From NCBI RefSeq assembly GCF_002078875.1, contig NC_034412.1:84927491-84991490 (forward strand): a stretch of DNA of 64,000 nt, read 5' to 3'. The DNA is from Numida meleagris. Its lineage: Eukaryota; Chordata; Aves; Galliformes; Numididae. Both the position numbers and the translations under genes were made by a program. Positions 1-13,900 of this stretch are shown piece by piece (the first letter of the stretch is position 1; each line of letters begins with the position of its first letter). The notes beneath the pieces are model-generated. The model saw nothing but the letters and a program-made list of their open reading frames with translations, was not told where the DNA came from and made no database searches.

Positions 1-308
1 CCCCTGGTTCTTCCACCATTGTGACCAACGTCTATTTCATATTTTTCTTTTCTGTTCACTGTCTTTAAGTTGTTTTTACCAAGTGTAAATTTGAAGTAGA
101 CAAATCTTCATTACTGTATCCTAGACTTAGTGGAGTGTCGCCAGTATAAATGACAGGTTCTTCAGACTAATTCTCAGTAGATCTCAATGTAAGCAGTACC
201 AGATGGAACTGATGAAAATGTTCCAGAAGCTTGGTGAGCCTTTCTGTTTCTACTGTACAGTGATGTGTTTTTTTTGTACCTCCCCTGTTACTCACTTTTA
301 CCTTGCAG
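1..308 (+). other. WDR1: WDR1 intron (3' part)
   Basis: No reading frame here resembles WDR1. A T-rich tract at about 270-278 and the acceptor at 307-308 mark the end of an intron whose start lies outside the window. Confidence 0.85.
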
Positions 309-482
309 GATGGGAGTGTCCGTTTGTATTCAATCCAAGGAACCTCTTTGAAAAGTGATGAGAAGACTTTGGAAGCTAAAGGTCCTGTTACTGACCTGGC
401 ATATTCTCACGATGGTGCCTTTCTTGCAGTTTGTGATGCAAACAAAGTTGTCACTGTCTTTAGTGTCCCTGATGGCTATGCG
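309..482 (+). CDS. WDR1: WDR1 third-from-last coding exon
   Basis: A 174-nt exon encodes 58 codons from DGSVRLYS to VFSVPDGYA. The acceptor is ccttgcag ending at 308, and the donor gtaaga begins at 483. Both ends are phase 0. It encodes WD40 blade strands near the C-terminus. Confidence 0.95.
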
Positions 483-2204
483 GTAAGAAATGCTGCGTCA
501 GTTTCTTTTGTTGTTTATAAAAATTGGCATCTCATTACTAAATCTGTTGTGGTAGAATATGTGTCTGATGAGCATTAATGACTACATTATTTATGTGTGT
601 TTGTTTCTTTGACTGTTTACATGGCATCCTGGGATAGTGTTGCTTTTCACAGTAGCTTGTGTTAAGCCTCCAGACTGTAAGAACAGGTGAGGGAAATGGA
701 CAGCATAGGTTGGCTACAGGAAAAATGCTCAAATTCAATCTAACATCAAATATTTAGGTAAATGGAGTGAGGGAGAGGATCAGATTTCCACAGGATAGAG
801 TGATTAAATACGAAATATTACAAAATATACAGGTTCCTTATTTGGATCTGTTGAGTGAATAGCATGAGGTTTTTTAAAAGAAAGGTAAACGAATGCATGC
901 ATGTGAGTTAGAGAATCTGTGTGCATTTTTGTAAAATGGAGAAGAATACAGGCTCAATTTGATGAGAATTCTGTAGTGTATGATAAAATTGAATGATAAT
1001 GAGTAAATACAGCAGACTTGGCAATATGATTTTGCTGGCTCTAGCAACCAGCTCTCTGATAAGGACTAAACAGTTAAAAGAGAGAGAGTAGAGCAGGGAA
1101 CCATGTCCCATTCTCCAATCTACTGTCCTTTAACCAAGAGCCAAGTAAGGGGTAATTTCTGCTTTTCAACTGAGCAGCCAATATGTGAATCAGCCTTTAA
1201 AGTCATTAAGCTTTTACTGAAACTGCACAGTAGAATAAAAACAAAAAGCAAGATTCCAGAAAAATGTTCTGTTTTCTAAATAAAAATTGAAAGAACTATG
1301 CTTTTGAAAAATACGTGAAGTTATTTGAAAGCTGTTTAGATAAGAAGTGACTTGCTGTTTATGCACTTTGCAGATCGACGTGTAATAGAGTCTTTGCGTT
1401 GTCTAGAAACTGGATTTTATTTACCTGGTTAGGGTTTAAATAAGTGGCATCAAATGAAGTCGATACTTGATTTAGGATATCCATTTACACCTCAGATACA
1501 CATTTAAATTATCATTATTTTGTGATACTATGCATTAAAAGCTGGTGAATTTCTCAAGTGGCTTAAACTAATGAAATAACGCTGTATCCCTAATTACTTT
1601 AAAACAGGAACATAATGTGTTTTATGGACATCATGCAAAAATTGTTTGTATTGCCTGGTCACCAGACAATGAACACTTTGCTTCTGGAGGCATGGATATG
1701 ATGGTGTATGTTTGGACTGTAAGTGATCCTGAGACGAGAGTCAAGATACCAGGTACGTTTGCTTCAAAATCTTCCTTAAAAAGAAATTGCTAGTCTTTCT
1801 TAAAACCCAGCATGGTGCTTCTTTTCTAAAACTAAGACTGGAAGCAGACATGTTGCTGCATATGTTCCCAAGCTAATTTAGCTTTCATTTTGATCTCTTC
1901 TGTCTAGCTAAAACAACCAGATGTAGATTATGTTCTGTTATGTTCTTTTATTATGTAGTCTCTTATGAAATATTAGTCATTTATAAATGTATTGCTGGTG
2001 TTTAATGCAGATGAAAATCACTTTCGGAATAGTGCTGAAATTTTGTCAACCTCCCCTTCCTAATTATTTTCTGATATTTTACACTGCTGTACAGATGCTC
2101 ACAGGCTACATCATGTAAGCGGCTTGGCATGGTTGGATGAACATACTCTGGTAACAACATCCCATGATGCTTCTGTCAAAGAATGGTCTATTTCCTACAA
2201 CTGA
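309..2204 (+). CDS. WDR1: WD repeat-containing protein 1 (AIP1), C-terminal three exons, partial at 5' end
   Basis: WDR1/AIP1 binds cofilin-decorated actin filaments in the cytoplasm and promotes their disassembly; the family folds as two seven-bladed WD40 propellers. Three exons (309-482, 1608-1752, 2095-2204) join in frame and give about 142 C-terminal residues of a protein that is usually about 606-610 aa. Visible hallmarks are [57 protein letters not shown] and a last blade ending [11 protein letters not shown]. These match my knowledge of vertebrate WDR1 almost residue for residue. All junctions have consensus AG acceptors and GT donors, in phases 0, 0 and 1. The stop is TGA at 2202-2204. 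The rest of the gene lies left of the window. Confidence in the identity is very high; exon limits are read by eye. Confidence 0.96.
483..1607 (+). other. WDR1: WDR1 intron between the exons at 309 and 1608
   Basis: A 1125-bp AT-rich intron from a consensus GTAAGA donor to an AG acceptor. I see no repeat or RNA gene in it. Confidence 0.9.
1608..1752 (+). CDS. WDR1: WDR1 penultimate coding exon
   Basis: A 145-nt exon begins EHNVFYGHH and ends in phase 1 after KIP plus one base. The acceptor is aaaacag ending at 1607 and the donor gtacg begins at 1753. It contains the blade signature [17 protein letters not shown]. Confidence 0.95.
1753..2094 (+). other. WDR1: WDR1 last intron
   Basis: A 342-bp intron with GTACG donor and CTGTACAG acceptor. 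It separates the two exons of the final blades, and nothing else is visible in it. Confidence 0.9.
2095..2204 (+). CDS. WDR1: WDR1 last coding exon with stop codon
   Basis: The acceptor is gtacag ending at 2094. The split codon completes Asp, followed by [18 protein letters not shown] and a C-terminus VKEWSISYN. The stop is TGA at 2202-2204. The mammalian protein ends similarly in VKEWTITY, so this bird version has one extra residue. Confidence 0.95.
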
Positions 2205-2735
2205 AATAAGCTGTCTCTTTGGAAGGACCTAATCAGGGACTAGAACTACTGCAGCGGAACATAGCATTTCTCTTAAAGAATCTGTATTGGCCTCTGGGTC
2301 TGCTATCATATCCTCATATCTTTACAGGGTGTTCATATCTGTAATTAAATGTACTTTGAAAGCTTTAGCCAGTAACAGTTTGCACATGAAAAGCACTTAA
2401 ATTATGTCTGGAGCTTAACCTTTGTGCTGAACATTCCAGAGGCAACAGCCTAGCAAGTTGGCGTGAAAGATTCAAACTCAATCACTTGTTCTTTTCTAAC
2501 CAAGAAACATGAGACTGTACAGCATGAGAGTAATACTTCTCATTTTTTCTAATTACAGAACATTTCTGTACTAACGATCATAGTAAGAATATTTAGTTGC
2601 GATCTGAAACCAATCGAGCTGTGTGCAGCTACTGTATATTGCTTTGCTTCTCTGTACTGCACCAAACTGTTGCCTCAGATTTTCCCTCCAGATAACAAAA
2701 TGGGGTACATACATAATAAACTTTTTATGTATTTC
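2205..2735 (+). other. WDR1: WDR1 3' untranslated region
   Basis: Non-coding sequence runs from the WDR1 stop to a canonical AATAAA at 2715-2720. A GT-rich stretch starts at about 2762, as expected downstream of a cleavage site. The 3' end at about 2735 is inferred. A second AATAAA at 3461-3466 could give a longer isoform. Confidence 0.7.
2715..2720 (+). terminator. WDR1: Poly(A) signal AATAAA of WDR1
   Basis: This is the first canonical hexamer after the WDR1 stop, about 510 nt downstream of it, with a G/T-rich element 40-60 nt further on. Use of this signal is inferred. Confidence 0.65.
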
Positions 2736-5700
2736 ATGTCAAAGCTTTTTGATTTATTTTAGGATGGAAGTGTGGGGTTTTGATGTACTTACTGTTGTGG
2801 GTATAATGTTTACGAATAATTGTTGTGGCAATTCTTGCTTCAGAAACACATTTGTTACTTTCATCAATTAAGAATGTCTGGTCATTTCAATGTCAGAAAA
2901 AAAAAATTGTTTCAAATATTAAAGATATTTTCTGTTTGAAGGAGGAGAAGCATGTTATTGTTTTAAAAAATGCAGTACTTCTACCACCTTTTTGAAAGTA
3001 CAGAAATTTAAGTAAGTGAAGCATTATCACAACTTGAAGTGCTTTTTGAGGAGATGGCGTTTGCTGAGTAAGGTCTGTGCATTTGCATGTACAGAACAGT
3101 TGCATGTAAGTCATTATCTAATACAAAGAGATCATGCTCTTATGTTTAGATCTTAATCTACACTCTACAACATATTTAAGTGATTTGAAAAAGTCCAACC
3201 AGGTTGGAGGAGGACACTGGCGCAAAGTTGTTACCATCTCTGGTGGCCAAAAGCTGGTGGTGGTGTCCAGAAAACCTTTGAAAGACTTTGGTGGTTTTTT
3301 GTTATTGCTTTTTTTAAACAAAAAACTTTTCTCTGCTTAAGTCTTCATCACTGCCGCCCCTCCAGTCGCGTTTGGTTTTTATTAAGCTTTCCTTTCCTTT
3401 CTGTGTGGATTTGTGTTGTTTCTTACCAATCATATTTCTAATGACGCTAATTTTACAGCAAATAAAACACCTTTGCTGCTGCTTATACTGTGGACCATTG
3501 CTCAATTGCTGAAAAAATTGACTGTCAAAAATGTCCAAAGGAACCCGTTTAAGATCCAAACAATTTTTTTGTCTAGCCACTGTGTCTTGTTCTGCTGTTG
3601 CTTGTTGTGCCGTTCTTTGTGTGCTTCGTACATTGTTCCACAAATTTCATCTGGAAGCATTGCTACTGAATCCACTCAGTGGACTCCTTTAGTTCAATCC
3701 TTGTCATACAGGTAATGTTGAAGGCAAAGAAAGTCATGTAGGTGTTTATTGGCAAACTACAAATTTCAGTGGCAAATCTGTTTGGTTTTGGTTTTTCTTG
3801 TAAGGAATGACTTTGATAGTGAAATGGTTGTGGGGTGTTTGGGGTTGTTTTGTTTTGTGGGGATTTTTTTTTCCTTGAGGGAAATGGGACAAGTTTCCTC
3901 AAGTCCCCCTACCACTTCAGGTACGTTCTCTTCTGTACTTGAGAGGCTGTACACAGTATCTGGAAAATGGTGTGTAGGGTGAGGTGTTTTCTGATTCCTG
4001 AAAGACTTTGTAGTCATAAATTGTATTACTGCCCATGCTGAATTCCTGTTAAACTTGAAACCCTGTGTTATGACTCATGTTTGGATGCCTGCCTAAGGGG
4101 GTGGTTGCTCGTGCTTCACCTTCCATTGGATTTGCTTGTTGGCACATGATTTGAGTTTCTAAATCCTTACAGGCTAACATGGTCTTTGTAGTTGGAAGCA
4201 AATCTACTGTACAACTGATTCTGCTGGACCAAATGTCGAAGCACAGGCTCTTGTTGACCTAGAGTAGGTTAGGTCACAAACTGAGTTGAAGGAGGCCAGT
4301 TGGATTACTTTTGTTTGTCCCAAACTGAAGAACTAATGCCTCAAGCTAAACATAAAGGTCAAGAAACAGTGATGGGGTGGGAGCACCCAGCTACACCATG
4401 ATTTACTTTCTGATCTCAATTCCACACACGTGTATGTTCGCACAAAAAGCTGAGATTTATGTAATTGGACCTTCCACTGATAACTTGTCAGGTATATCAT
4501 GGTTTTTTGTTTTTGTTATAATAAAGAGAACAAATACTGAGTGCTTATTTGGCTGTATAAAGTAAATTAATTGTTCTTTGAAAGAAAATGCTGACCTCCA
4601 TTTCTTGAAATAGTTAAATGGAAATAGAACCTTCACTGTCTTATTAACTATAAAGTGTATGTGTAGTAACTGAAGCTGTTGGCTTGACTGGACAAATTGT
4701 CATGTTTCAGCCGCATGTTTTCTTTTTCCCCATTCTTGTTCTCTGAGAGTCTGGTTCTGCCTTTGTTGGCTGGTGGCAGGATGCTCTAGAGGCAAGCTGT
4801 CAGCTCCTTGATCCCTGCTGCAGTAGAGAAACACAAGAGTAGTCTGGATTGGACTGTCATAGGTTCTGATTTCTATGAGCCCCAAGTTATTTCTTTTGAC
4901 AGCAGTGCACAGATGGTAGTGACCTCAGAAGGAAATACGTGAGATACTTGACAAGTATGAAACGAAAATGTAAATTGGAATGCAATGAGAAGAATGGGGG
5001 GGAGAAGGCAGAACAAAACAAGCACAATAGGTGTTACTATATTAAAATACACATTTGTGTGTGTTTATGCCAGTTCAAGCCCTGACCAAAACATGGTTCC
5101 TCAAGCCTGTGGGAGAGTAAAGGTTTCTCTTTGAAGCATGAATGTGCTTTAAGCTGTAGCTGACAATTATCTGAAAGCAGTTTTCACTTTGCCATGACTG
5201 GCAGCTTGCCTGCTTTACTGTGAAAATGCAGCTTAATTAGGCCAGGGATAGATTTAGAGAACTAACGTGACCAGTAATTCCTCACGAGGCTGTATTGCGT
5301 GGATACCCCTTCCCACTTTTAACTTTGTGATTTAATCCTGTTTGCCTGTTCCATTTCTGCTCTGCTTGTACAGAACATTGGCCTTCTAAGAAGCTGATCT
5401 ATACTCAGCCAGAAACTAACAGCAGCTGTTCTGTGCAGTATCATCAGCAAATCCCAAATGTCATCTTTGGTTGGTAATGGGTAAACAGAGAGGTAAAGGA
5501 CATTGCAAATAATTTGGACATGGAAGTGTTTGTAGAAAGTTGGGCATGTTGTGATGAAAATTGAGCATAGGCTTGCCTCGGATGATGTGTCCAATCATCT
5601 CCTAAATGATTTTGTTAGAATCTATTCTCAGAGTGAGGGTAACTGCTTGAAAATCTTTCTTAAGCAAAGCCATGGGATCCTTCAGCCTGAAACTGAATTT

Positions 5701-8700
5701 TTGAAGCTCTGTTCCTAAGCAGAGAATCCAGGTATTTATCCTACTACATGTGAGTATGTCACTGCAGATACTGCTTCAGGGTTGCTGCACAGGGAAGGAT
5801 TTGCTGATGGAATCTTTCCCCAATGATGCATTTAGCAATGGCTATCTCTGCTATGAAAGTGTGCAGTGGAGAAAAAGGTCCCTTCCTTCTGCACAGGAGC
5901 TTGACTGGCTGGAGTGAGACTGAGCGCCAGGTTCTTGTATATGCAGGAGATACTCATGCTAAAAGAGCAAATCTGCTTGGAGAGGCTTGGACATTAAGCT
6001 AATCAGTGGAAGAGTAAATGACATGTCTCTTGCGTGCCATAGGAAGTTCACTTGAAATTTGTGCTGACAGGAATTAAATCAGTTACATCAATTCATAGAA
6101 ATGTTCATGAAAATGGCACTGAAGGTCCTCTTTGTCCCTCCATCTTGTCAAATCTCATATATGAAGTAGGGCTATAAGCAATGCTACATCAGTTCACATG
6201 TTTTCGTTTGGTTTTGTTTTCCCAGCTAAAACATAGAAAATTTACAAGGACGGAGTTTATGCAATCTCCCATAGTCATCTGCTCTAGTCAAGCTTATCCT
6301 GATGCTCAAACTTAAACTCCCAAGTTGAATTACGTGCTTACTGTCCCCTGTTATATTTTCTGCTATTAGCAGGAGGAGGCTGACCAACCTTGCTGTAGTA
6401 TTGCCCTACTGGAATACTTTGTTACCTACTGATGAAATCAGCTGCATTTTGAGTTGTTTGCTGCTCCCTGACCCCAGTGATGCATTCTTCCAGCTCACAA
6501 ATCTCTGTTTTTAAGTGAGACTGTAGAGGGGGGAGGTGTCTGAATGCAGATGTACTGCATTTACATCCAGATGGTGAAATGCACAGTAGTCAAGTGTGAT
6601 TTGCCCATGGCAAGTCTGTGTAGACTATCCTTTTGTTCTGTAAATACTTAGGATTGAATTCTAATGGAAAGGCCTTCCTGGGAGGGCAGTGGTAACCAAC
6701 TAGCCACTAGTTCCCTGGATCTTCCTGTCCTTCAAGGTAGCAGCATGTTGATGGGTACATCAGCCTTTTTCCAATTATCCGGGCCTTTCCAGGGAAATGT
6801 GGTGGTTTTTTTTTTCCATGGATGATAAATAACTCTCATAATTACATTAGCCAACTGCCTCAGTCTTTCGGTGAGTCACATCACAATGCTGTGGACTTGA
6901 GTGCATCCAGTTTTCAGGTGGTCCCTAGCATGACCCCATCCTTCAGGACGACTTGGCACATGCAAATCACGTTGGTCCGGGAGCAGACCTGTCTGAAAAA
7001 CAAGGCAAAAAAAAAAAGTTATCAAAGTTTTTTCTACATCATGCGGCGCAAGGTTATTTTCCCTCCCCCTTTTTCTTGAAAAATTCGAAAGGTAAACTTA
7101 GGATGTGCTTTCTTTAGCATCTGAAGCATTACTGAATTTATCTATTAAAGACAGGAGAAGAAGCTTTGTTAATTTTCATGTCCTAGTTGCCTTGCAGGAA
7201 GTATGTTGAGTTTGTGGAGTATGCCTCACTTTTGTTCTGAATTTACAGTCCTCTTGTGGAGCTCACAGTTTACACTCCCTGTGTACAAACTAAGAGGGAG
7301 AGAGGCACAGGGAGAGAGGCACAAAATGAAAGCCAGGATTAACTCTTTTCTTCTGTTCTATAGGTTAGCTGGCTACTATGTATATGGCTTATGTAGTCAT
7401 GAACATCTGCAGTAGGGTTTTTTACTGTGGGTTCTGATCAACTGAAGTGCACTGTGGGCAGTCAGTCCTGAAATAACAGGCTGATTAGTTCTGATTTCCC
7501 CCAAAGAGAGGTAAAAGTTGTAAAGTATGGCTTATCTCTGATACCAAAAAAGAATTTTGTTGCGGATACCCAGAAATGTTTGTCATTCCAGATTGCCTGG
7601 TCTGCATGATTTACAGCAAGTCTGTTCCACATGAACAAATGAGTCATCTGTAATTAGCACCCCCTGGAAACATGGCTTATCAACCTCATTCAGGCTGTGT
7701 TGTCAGAGGATCTGACTACCTGAGAGCTGCTCAATGTGTCAGCCGGATCTCAGTGCTCAACTGTGGATTTGCTGTACTCCATAAATCTTGTGTAGTGTTA
7801 CATGGGGGTAGGAGGGGTGTCCTCAGAGTAACAGTACTTGGAAGCACCCGCAGTCAGAGGTGAAAATTTTAACAGGAATCTGTGCTATGATCCACATGCT
7901 CACAAGACACAAATGATTTTGGGGTTGGTATAGTGAACCAATTTGTTTCCTGCGCTTTGTTTATATGCAATTTGTTGCCTGTGTATGGCTCATACAGCAA
8001 TTAACTGGCTTAGTGCACAGGGTTTCCCCTGAAGGTCTAGCACACAGCTCACTGAGCGGCCAGGGGGCAGTGCTGAGTTGCTGCTGCTCTGCAAAGCTCT
8101 CAGCATCAGTCGGTGGTGGTGACTGCACCGGGGTATTATTACCTATAAGTGTTTTTAGAATGGGGAAGTGGTGTGGAGAAGTAGCTGTCCACAGATGAAT
8201 TGGTGTAAGGTACTTAGAGACAGTCTTTCTACAGATTTCTCAGCAGCATCCATATGGAGATGGAAAGTGACACTTTCTGCTAAGCATTTTTTATAATCTT
8301 CACAGAGAATCCACTTCTAAGCAGTTAAAAACATCTTCAGTGCACTCAGCAGAGTAAGCCATGCTTCAGCTTGCAGCCACAGCAACACCTGCATCAAAGA
8401 AAAAGGTAAAATCAAAATATCAAGGTTAGGGAGGGGTTAAGGTACACATCGTCTGATCATATGTGTATTTGACACTTTTTAGACTTACACATAAATCTAA
8501 AATTTCTAACAAATTATTTGAAACTAACGATCTTAAATACTAAATAAAAATGACATGCTAGTAGTTACATCCGTGCAAGAAGTAGCTATCATGTTCTAGG
8601 GTGTGATTTAGTCCTCAGAGGTGCCGTGTTGCAAAAAGGAATTAAGATATATTATTATTACAAGTCATAAAGGGTCAAAGAACTTTTTGATAGTTAACTT

Positions 8701-10878
8701 TGGCTATGTGGTGTGTGTACTTCCTAACTGCTAAATTTAATCCTGGAAGTGTCCAAAGGAGAGGCTCTTGCTGTGCCAGCCCTAGCCCAGGAGAGACGTG
8801 CCAGAAAGCTAGGTGCAGTGACTGCCTAGGACACAGCTCCAGCACCAGGTGGCAGAGCAGCACTAGCAATTGCATCTCCTATACCTGCTTTTCCAGTTGT
8901 TTTCTGCTGATTGTGATATCCCAACTGAAACTTTGAAATTATTTCTGTATGGAAAATGGTTTACTTGTTCTCGTGTGTGATTTCAGTCTGCTGCACACAG
9001 CAGTAAGGACAGTTCACACCTCTAGTTAAAACAGCACACATCCCTGTTACATTTGTGTGCATTGCACCCAGCTTTCTGCTGTTACCATTCACTTGCACAG
9101 AGCTATCAGTGAGCAGAGAACCATAGAAGCAGTCATTATGCCTTATTGGGAAGAATTCTGTATGACAAGGAGGTGATAGTGCACCATGTAACATCAGCAT
9201 GTCATCCAAGGTGATCCTTTCTGTTAGGAATTCTGGAGAATAGCACAAGAACCCCTAAAGAGGCTGTAACTTAAGCAAGCAAAATGTGAAGAGATTTAAA
9301 AAAAAAAAAAGTATAATTTGTGAGTTCATGTCTATTACTGTATTTATTTGTTTAATGGCAAGTCTGTTGCTACATTTTCTTATGAGGGCAGAGGAAGTGA
9401 TGCCAGATCAAATTAGAATCAAAGAGAAGGTGAGGCAATGCAGGAGAGAGAAGTGCTGGGAGAAGCAAACAGGGAAGATGGTGGGAGGAGGTGGATGCAT
9501 TGTAGATTTACTGAGCAGTACTAAGAGTCAGTGAGGGGACTGATCAATTAAGAGAAAGCTGTAAGCAGTGATGCTTCCTACGGTCACTTTGATACTGGAA
9601 AAAAAAAAATCAGTGAGTCTATTTATCAGGAGATGTGATTGTCTATGACTTACCAGCACAATGAATCAATTCCTTAGTTATTGTCTGCAGAACTTGATTT
9701 ATTAATGTCTAAGTTAGAGAATCAGTGAGACCAGAATTGAAATCTACAGTATGTAACAAGGCAGTGAAATCAATTGTGCAAGGAGCTGGAGTCAGAGAGA
9801 GTTGCTGACTTTACCCTGATAACTGTGAATGCACAGAAAACGTCACAGCTGGACTGTGCAGCAGTCAGTGACCAGCTGAGCTAACAGAGATCTGATATGA
9901 AAGAAAGGTCTTTCAAGGTGGCTAGATTACAGTTCTGGGCACAGCTAGGTGGGTGCCATTTGGTTTTGTGGGTGGCCTGCTGCAGGTATGACTGGCTTGG
10001 TTGTGCTGCAGAGCAGTAGCGGTGTGGGCAGGGTCCTGAGGACAGAGAGATGTGCCACACGCAGCTTGCTCCAGGGGCACTAACCCAGAAAAGAATCCCT
10101 GAACTGACGCCGATCTCATGACAGCACAGCTGTCTCCAGGCTACTTGAAGAAGCCAATATGCTAGAGAAACCCAGAAGCACAACGTTCCTGCCACAGGGG
10201 AGGTGCCTAACAAAATTGAAGTCTGCACTATGCATGTCCAATTTTGAACTACCATTCAACCATTCTTTTTCTTACAGACGGTCAGAACAACCAAAGAAGA
10301 GGAAGTACTTCCATAGCAATAGTCTCTGTATGTAATTCAGTTGTTTCACCCACTCGCATGCAGCATTTCTGGCAGGGTGTTGGAGAGAGGCTGACCGCTA
10401 TTGGCAATTCCAGGTCGTCTCTGGCTGGAGGTCACCTCTTCTAACTGTAGTCTCTGGGTCTTCACCACTCCTCTGTCTCTTTTCAAGGACCCTTCATATA
10501 GGAGCTTATGACTCTGGGAAATCTCTTGTTTGTTCATCTCTGAAAGCGGTTGGGAGGACTTCTGTAGGAATTCCAGGGTGCCAAAAAAGAAATGAGACCC
10601 TGATCTACAATGGATATGAAGAAACTCAGTTGAGTTGTTGCCAAGGTGAAGTTCAAGAAAGCAAGTATAGGTGCCATGCTGAATTGTATTGCTCTTTGAC
10701 TTGTGGGTCTATTGTGAATGAGGCTCAGCGTCATGGAGATGGACATGGGGAGGGAACTTCATGGACTTGCCCTGACAACCCCTGTTGGCACCATGGGACA
10801 TGCTGGAGGTGGGCAAATGGGCTGGGGGGTTCCCCGGGAGTACTGGCAACTGCGGAGTGTTCACATGGGGACAGATCA
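2736..10878. other. Intergenic stretch, no gene recognised
   Basis: About 8 kb of AT-rich sequence. All open frames are short (mostly under 110 codons), overlap frames on the other strand and resemble no protein that I know. A perfect 14-bp tandem duplication sits at 7296-7323. No rRNA, tRNA or recognisable transposon was seen. Confidence 0.6.
7296..7323. repeat. Perfect tandem duplication of a 14-bp purine-rich unit
   Basis: The unit gggagagaggcaca occurs twice back to back, at 7296-7309 and 7310-7323. It is probably simple replication slippage. Confidence 0.85.
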
Positions 10879-10940
10879 TTCATAGAGTAATTAAGGTTGT
10901 AAAAGACCTCTAAAATCATCTTGTCCACCCATCAAATACC
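10879..10940 (-). repeat. CR1 LINE fragment, 3' tail only, antisense
   Basis: The sequence TCATAGAGTAATTAAGG followed by GACCTCTAAAATCATCTTGT reads as the reverse complement of the CR1 3' end, which includes the AGATGATCTTAGAGGTC type motif. Only about 60 bp are left, so it is a severely 5'-truncated and diverged copy. Confidence 0.75.
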
Positions 10941-13900
10941 TTTCCCTGTGCCACTAGTATTCTTTTTAAGGAAGAAGCCTGTTTACAGTTTTGAGTCACA
11001 TTCCTGTCAGTCAGCTGGGATTGGAGTACAGTTTAGTATGATCTGAACATCACTTGCCTAATACTTCTGCTTTTCCAGGAGAAGAAAAAAAGTAACTTGG
11101 GGGGCTGTATCATCAACAAGTGTCAGTTCCTGCTACCTCAGCTCTTAAAAGCTTTGAGGTTTTTTCACTAAATTCTCAGCAGTGGTCCTCCCACAGAGAA
11201 CAGATATCATGGCTTATCCATATTGGACTAGCAGATGAAAAATAACAATTAGCAGTAATTAGTGAGTTGCAGTAATCGTGCAGTTCAGCTAGACTTGGCA
11301 AATGAGCCTACTCCTGACCTAGATTCTGCAGTCTACAGTGGAATCAGTTCCTTTTCAGCCACGCTCTGGCTTCTTCAGAATGTTGTTAAAATTTGTCCAG
11401 GATACAGCTGGATGTCTGTGCTCTCATTCTGTATGCTCCACCAAGAGCATGGAAATGCTACTTGACTTTGGAAATTTACTTAATTTAAACAGCTCAGGTC
11501 ACTGTATCTCTTTCTGGTGCCTTGGAATAGTGTCTGAATGGCCTGACCGAAGCGTTCTCTTCTATAAGGTGTTGGATGAACAGCACAGACTATTGATTTC
11601 TGTTCCAAAGATAAGGAGCTGCTGCTACATTTCTAAAAGGACTGGCTTTTGAGTGATTATTTACAGAATGGTGAGTTTGCTTTCCCAGGTATCTTTCAGT
11701 TCAAGCCACACTATCATCTTGACATTAAACGAATATAAATATTAACCTCTGGGATGCCTGTATTACACATTAAGCAACAATGCTGCAGTACTGGGTTTTA
11801 GGGTATCACATTCCAATTGTTCACTAAAATGAGTAAGTTTGCCAAGTATTTTTAACTTTGTGGGTATTTTTAAGAAAAAAAGCACGTTTGGACAATGGGA
11901 ACTTAAGAGTCAAAGATAACTTGTAAGAGTGTTTTTTTAAATGGTGGCAGATTCTGTAAAGTATAATAGATACTCTTCTTGGGTGTGAATACGCCTGTTT
12001 GGTTTGGCACCAGGTTATAAAGTTCACATTAAATTGTTACACTTTAGATTATTAGATTATGATGGCAGCACAAAAAAATGGCATATGAACACTTCTAGGA
12101 GAGATTTATATATAAATCAAAATTGTCCTAATTCAACTCTCAGTGATTTAATTTCTCTGTAGAAACTAGACTACTAAAGGGATAAACTAAGTTCAATTTT
12201 GACTACTCTTTTAGGTGGAAGTCAGTAGTTCTTTGATTGGAAGATCCTTCTTCACAGTGACCTAGGCAAGTACTTTACTGGTTTGTATACTGTAACAGAA
12301 CTTGGTTTTAAATCTGAATTCTATACCTAAATATTTCCTTCCTCTATTTCTGTATGGGTTTGTCCATTATTGATTAATACATAATTTACTAAATATCCAG
12401 GTTTTTCACGACCATTAGGATGCTGGTACAGTATCCATTATTGAAAGTATATAGAACTGGTTAGTGCTATTATTCATCTATTTAACTCCTTGTTTTGCTT
12501 TATTGTCTGGCTTGTTCCTTATGATTACTTGCCATTTTGATAAGAAGGCCCAAGGTGTGCCAGCTACCACCTTATAAGTGTTTCCAGGGGTTACCTTTTA
12601 GATTCATGTTGACAATGCACCCAGCTCCCATTCACAGCATGAAGGATCTGACTTCAAATGCTTGTGGCACAAGGGGAGCCTAAAGGTATTCAACATCAAT
12701 ATATTTTTCTGCTGAGTCACATAAACTTATCTCAGGAGTACAGCAGGACTGGTACTCTGCCAGTGTTATGCTTTGCCAAAACTGTTTTCTGCATACAAGT
12801 GGCATTTATCAAGTGCAGCTGATGATTTCCTCATGATTTAGTCGGATTTATCATATCACAAAAGAGGTTATTTTCTTTGAGTGCTGTAAGTGGAACAATT
12901 TCCTGTTTCCTACTCAACGTGATCACGTGATTTTCTTGTCTCTTTTGCAATCCATACCATCATGTTACACCTAAGGATAACATCTACATCATATGTGGTA
13001 GTAGATGTTATGAGAAAACTGTACTTGATTTTATACTGCTGTTACCATATCTGACACAGTGCTGTCTTAGTACTTCTTCTCTAAGAAATGGTATGGTTTC
13101 TTTTCTTAGGCAGGAATAGGATTTTTCTGTCATTTATTATCTGATAAGATGGTATTGTGTCATGATAAAATAATTGCTACAGGAAATAATTCAGGCCACA
13201 GTTCTGTGGGCTGTAGTTTGCTTCCCACTGCCCTCTGGTGAGACAGCTCCCTGGGTGGCATATCTCACTGAAGTTAAGGTCAGAAGGAACTACTAGGTCA
13301 TCAAACTTAGCCTGATGCATATCAAAGGCATTTAAATTTCACTCAGTAAATTCTTACTAGTTACAGATTAAGTTTTCAGGTCATGAAACTACACCATTGT
13401 TTGGTGCTTAACAGAGACCGACCCCTCCTTCTAACCCCAGCAGAAATGCTATTTCTTGCTCTCGCCGGGTCCAACAAACCTTGAAGTCTCAAAGACCATA
13501 TGGCTGCATGCACACTGCTAAGTAAAGGAGGTCCGGCTACACATTGCAAGACAAAACAGGGCCAAGCGGAACAGATTAGCCAGGGGTACACCAGGTAGTG
13601 ATTGGATTTGCACCTCTCTTGAGCATTAGTTTCTGGGCTTTGAAGACAAAATGTTGAGTTCAAAGTGTCTGACATAACGTGAGTGCTGTGTTGCAACCCA
13701 CTGGGGACAGTGATTGCATGACGTGACCTGGGTGTGCTGCATGCCGTCAGGAGTCACCTGAGGGAGCAAAGTCCACTCAGATAAAGTTGAAGGGGTCACA
13801 GACGGCAGAGGAAACAAAGCTGGCACTTTTTTACCCACAGTGCCTCTTGGGAGTGCTCCTCACAGCCTGCTGCCTCCCTGACTAGGCCTACTTCTTGCCT